A DNA stretch of 64,000 nucleotides, from positions 38,506-102,505 of the forward strand of contig RAZB01000007.1 in NCBI GenBank assembly GCA_003612515.1, in the 5' to 3' direction. Shown piece by piece: positions 63,936 through 64,000 of the stretch (positions are counted from its first letter, which is position 1; every line of letters starts with the position of its first letter). The notes under the pieces are model-generated. The model did no database searches and was not told the origin of the DNA. It saw only the letters and a list, made by a program, of their open reading frames with translations. This DNA comes from a bacterium D16-34. Its GTDB lineage: Bacteria > Actinomycetota > Coriobacteriia > Coriobacteriales > Eggerthellaceae. The position numbers were made by a program, and so were the translations under genes.

Positions 63936-64000
63936 GCGGACAAAAACTTGGACCAACACAGGTCCGGGAAAGGAGTCCGCATGTATGACAGAGAAACGGT
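63931..64000 (+). mobile_element. left end of an insertion sequence (partial)
   Basis: Sequence from about 63931 leaves the surface-protein pattern and contains GGGGTGCGGACAAAAACTTG, a typical terminal inverted-repeat-like start, then a Shine-Dalgarno sequence and the first codons of a new gene. The exact boundary, family and target duplication cannot be seen because the element runs out of the window. Confidence 0.6.
63981..64000 (+). CDS. start of a transposase gene (partial)
   Basis: ATG 63981 is preceded by AAAGGAG (63969-63975) and begins MYDRET, a common start of IS3/IS150-like OrfA helix-turn-helix proteins. Only six to seven codons are in the window. Arms TGCGGAC (63935-63941) and GTCCGCA (63975-63981), with an inner GGACC/GGTCC pair, would fold the leader so that the ribosome site is enclosed when read from outside transcripts. 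Confidence 0.5.

Overview
The window reads as an anaerobic actinobacterium of the class Coriobacteriia, most likely Eggerthellaceae. A small asaccharolytic member such as Cryptobacterium would fit, but the genus is a guess from gene content and a base composition near 50% G+C. The pointers are Tat-exported, haem-less flavocytochrome-c-like flavoproteins paired with LuxR regulators that carry a membrane domain, a giant BadF/HgdC-type ATPase, a ferredoxin-dependent 2-oxoacid oxidoreductase, rubrerythrin, many peptidases and amino-acid transporters, and no carbohydrate pathway. I see no rRNA, tRNA, CRISPR array or phage.

Layout. 1-1330: end of an unknown gene, a small secreted protein and a long gene-free stretch with repeats. 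1.3-4.8 kb: exported flavoprotein reductase plus membrane LuxR regulator. 4.7-10.2 kb (minus): housekeeping cluster metG-tatD-flavodoxin-like-ksgA, followed by a lone Ig-like sulfite-oxidase dimerisation-type domain and a tyrosine phosphatase. 10.3-13.1 kb: secreted coiled-coil cell-wall protein, YgjP-like metallopeptidase and rsmI. 13.1-19.9 kb: 1547-residue activase-like ATPase, its TetR neighbour and a divergent CapA-like protein. 20-25.5 kb: UPF0210/DUF711 protein, SDR oxidoreductase, leuS and a YbgC-type thioesterase. 25.5-31.2 kb (minus): cell-wall-binding leucine-rich-repeat protein and the por operon. 31.3-38.7 kb: flippase-like protein, a repeat-rich spacer, a LysR effector domain without its DNA-binding domain, a PaaK-like ligase, a full LysR regulator and a C69 dipeptidase. 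38.9-47 kb (minus): peptide-use cluster of two amino-acid permeases, an S10 carboxypeptidase, a C45-like hydrolase and PepC. 47.4-52.6 kb: guaB and a second flavoprotein/membrane-LuxR pair, this time divergent. 52.6-59.8 kb: NSS transporter, M18 aminopeptidase, MacB-like ABC exporter and rubrerythrin. 60-62.4 kb (minus): queD-queE-queC-queF. 62.6-64 kb: sortase-type surface protein with 17 calcium-loop-like repeats, cut at its N-terminus by the edge of an insertion sequence that runs off the window.

The metabolic picture is peptide and amino-acid fermentation: cytoplasmic peptidases (PepC, C69, S10, M18) and three amino-acid transporters supply amino acids; 2-oxoacids would be oxidised to acyl-CoA and reduced ferredoxin by the por complex; exported flavoproteins could provide respiratory electron sinks under LuxR control.

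The less expected signals are non-coding: a 127-bp three-module element present twice in opposite orientation, a perfect 38-bp palindrome across a stop codon, several short tandem repeats (periods 14, 18, 20, 22 bp), two genes whose -10 box sits six bases before the start codon (leaderless architecture), and inverted repeats with an identical 21-nt spacing in two promoter regions. Starts given below were often moved inside the longest open frame because a Shine-Dalgarno sequence or family alignment favours the inner codon.
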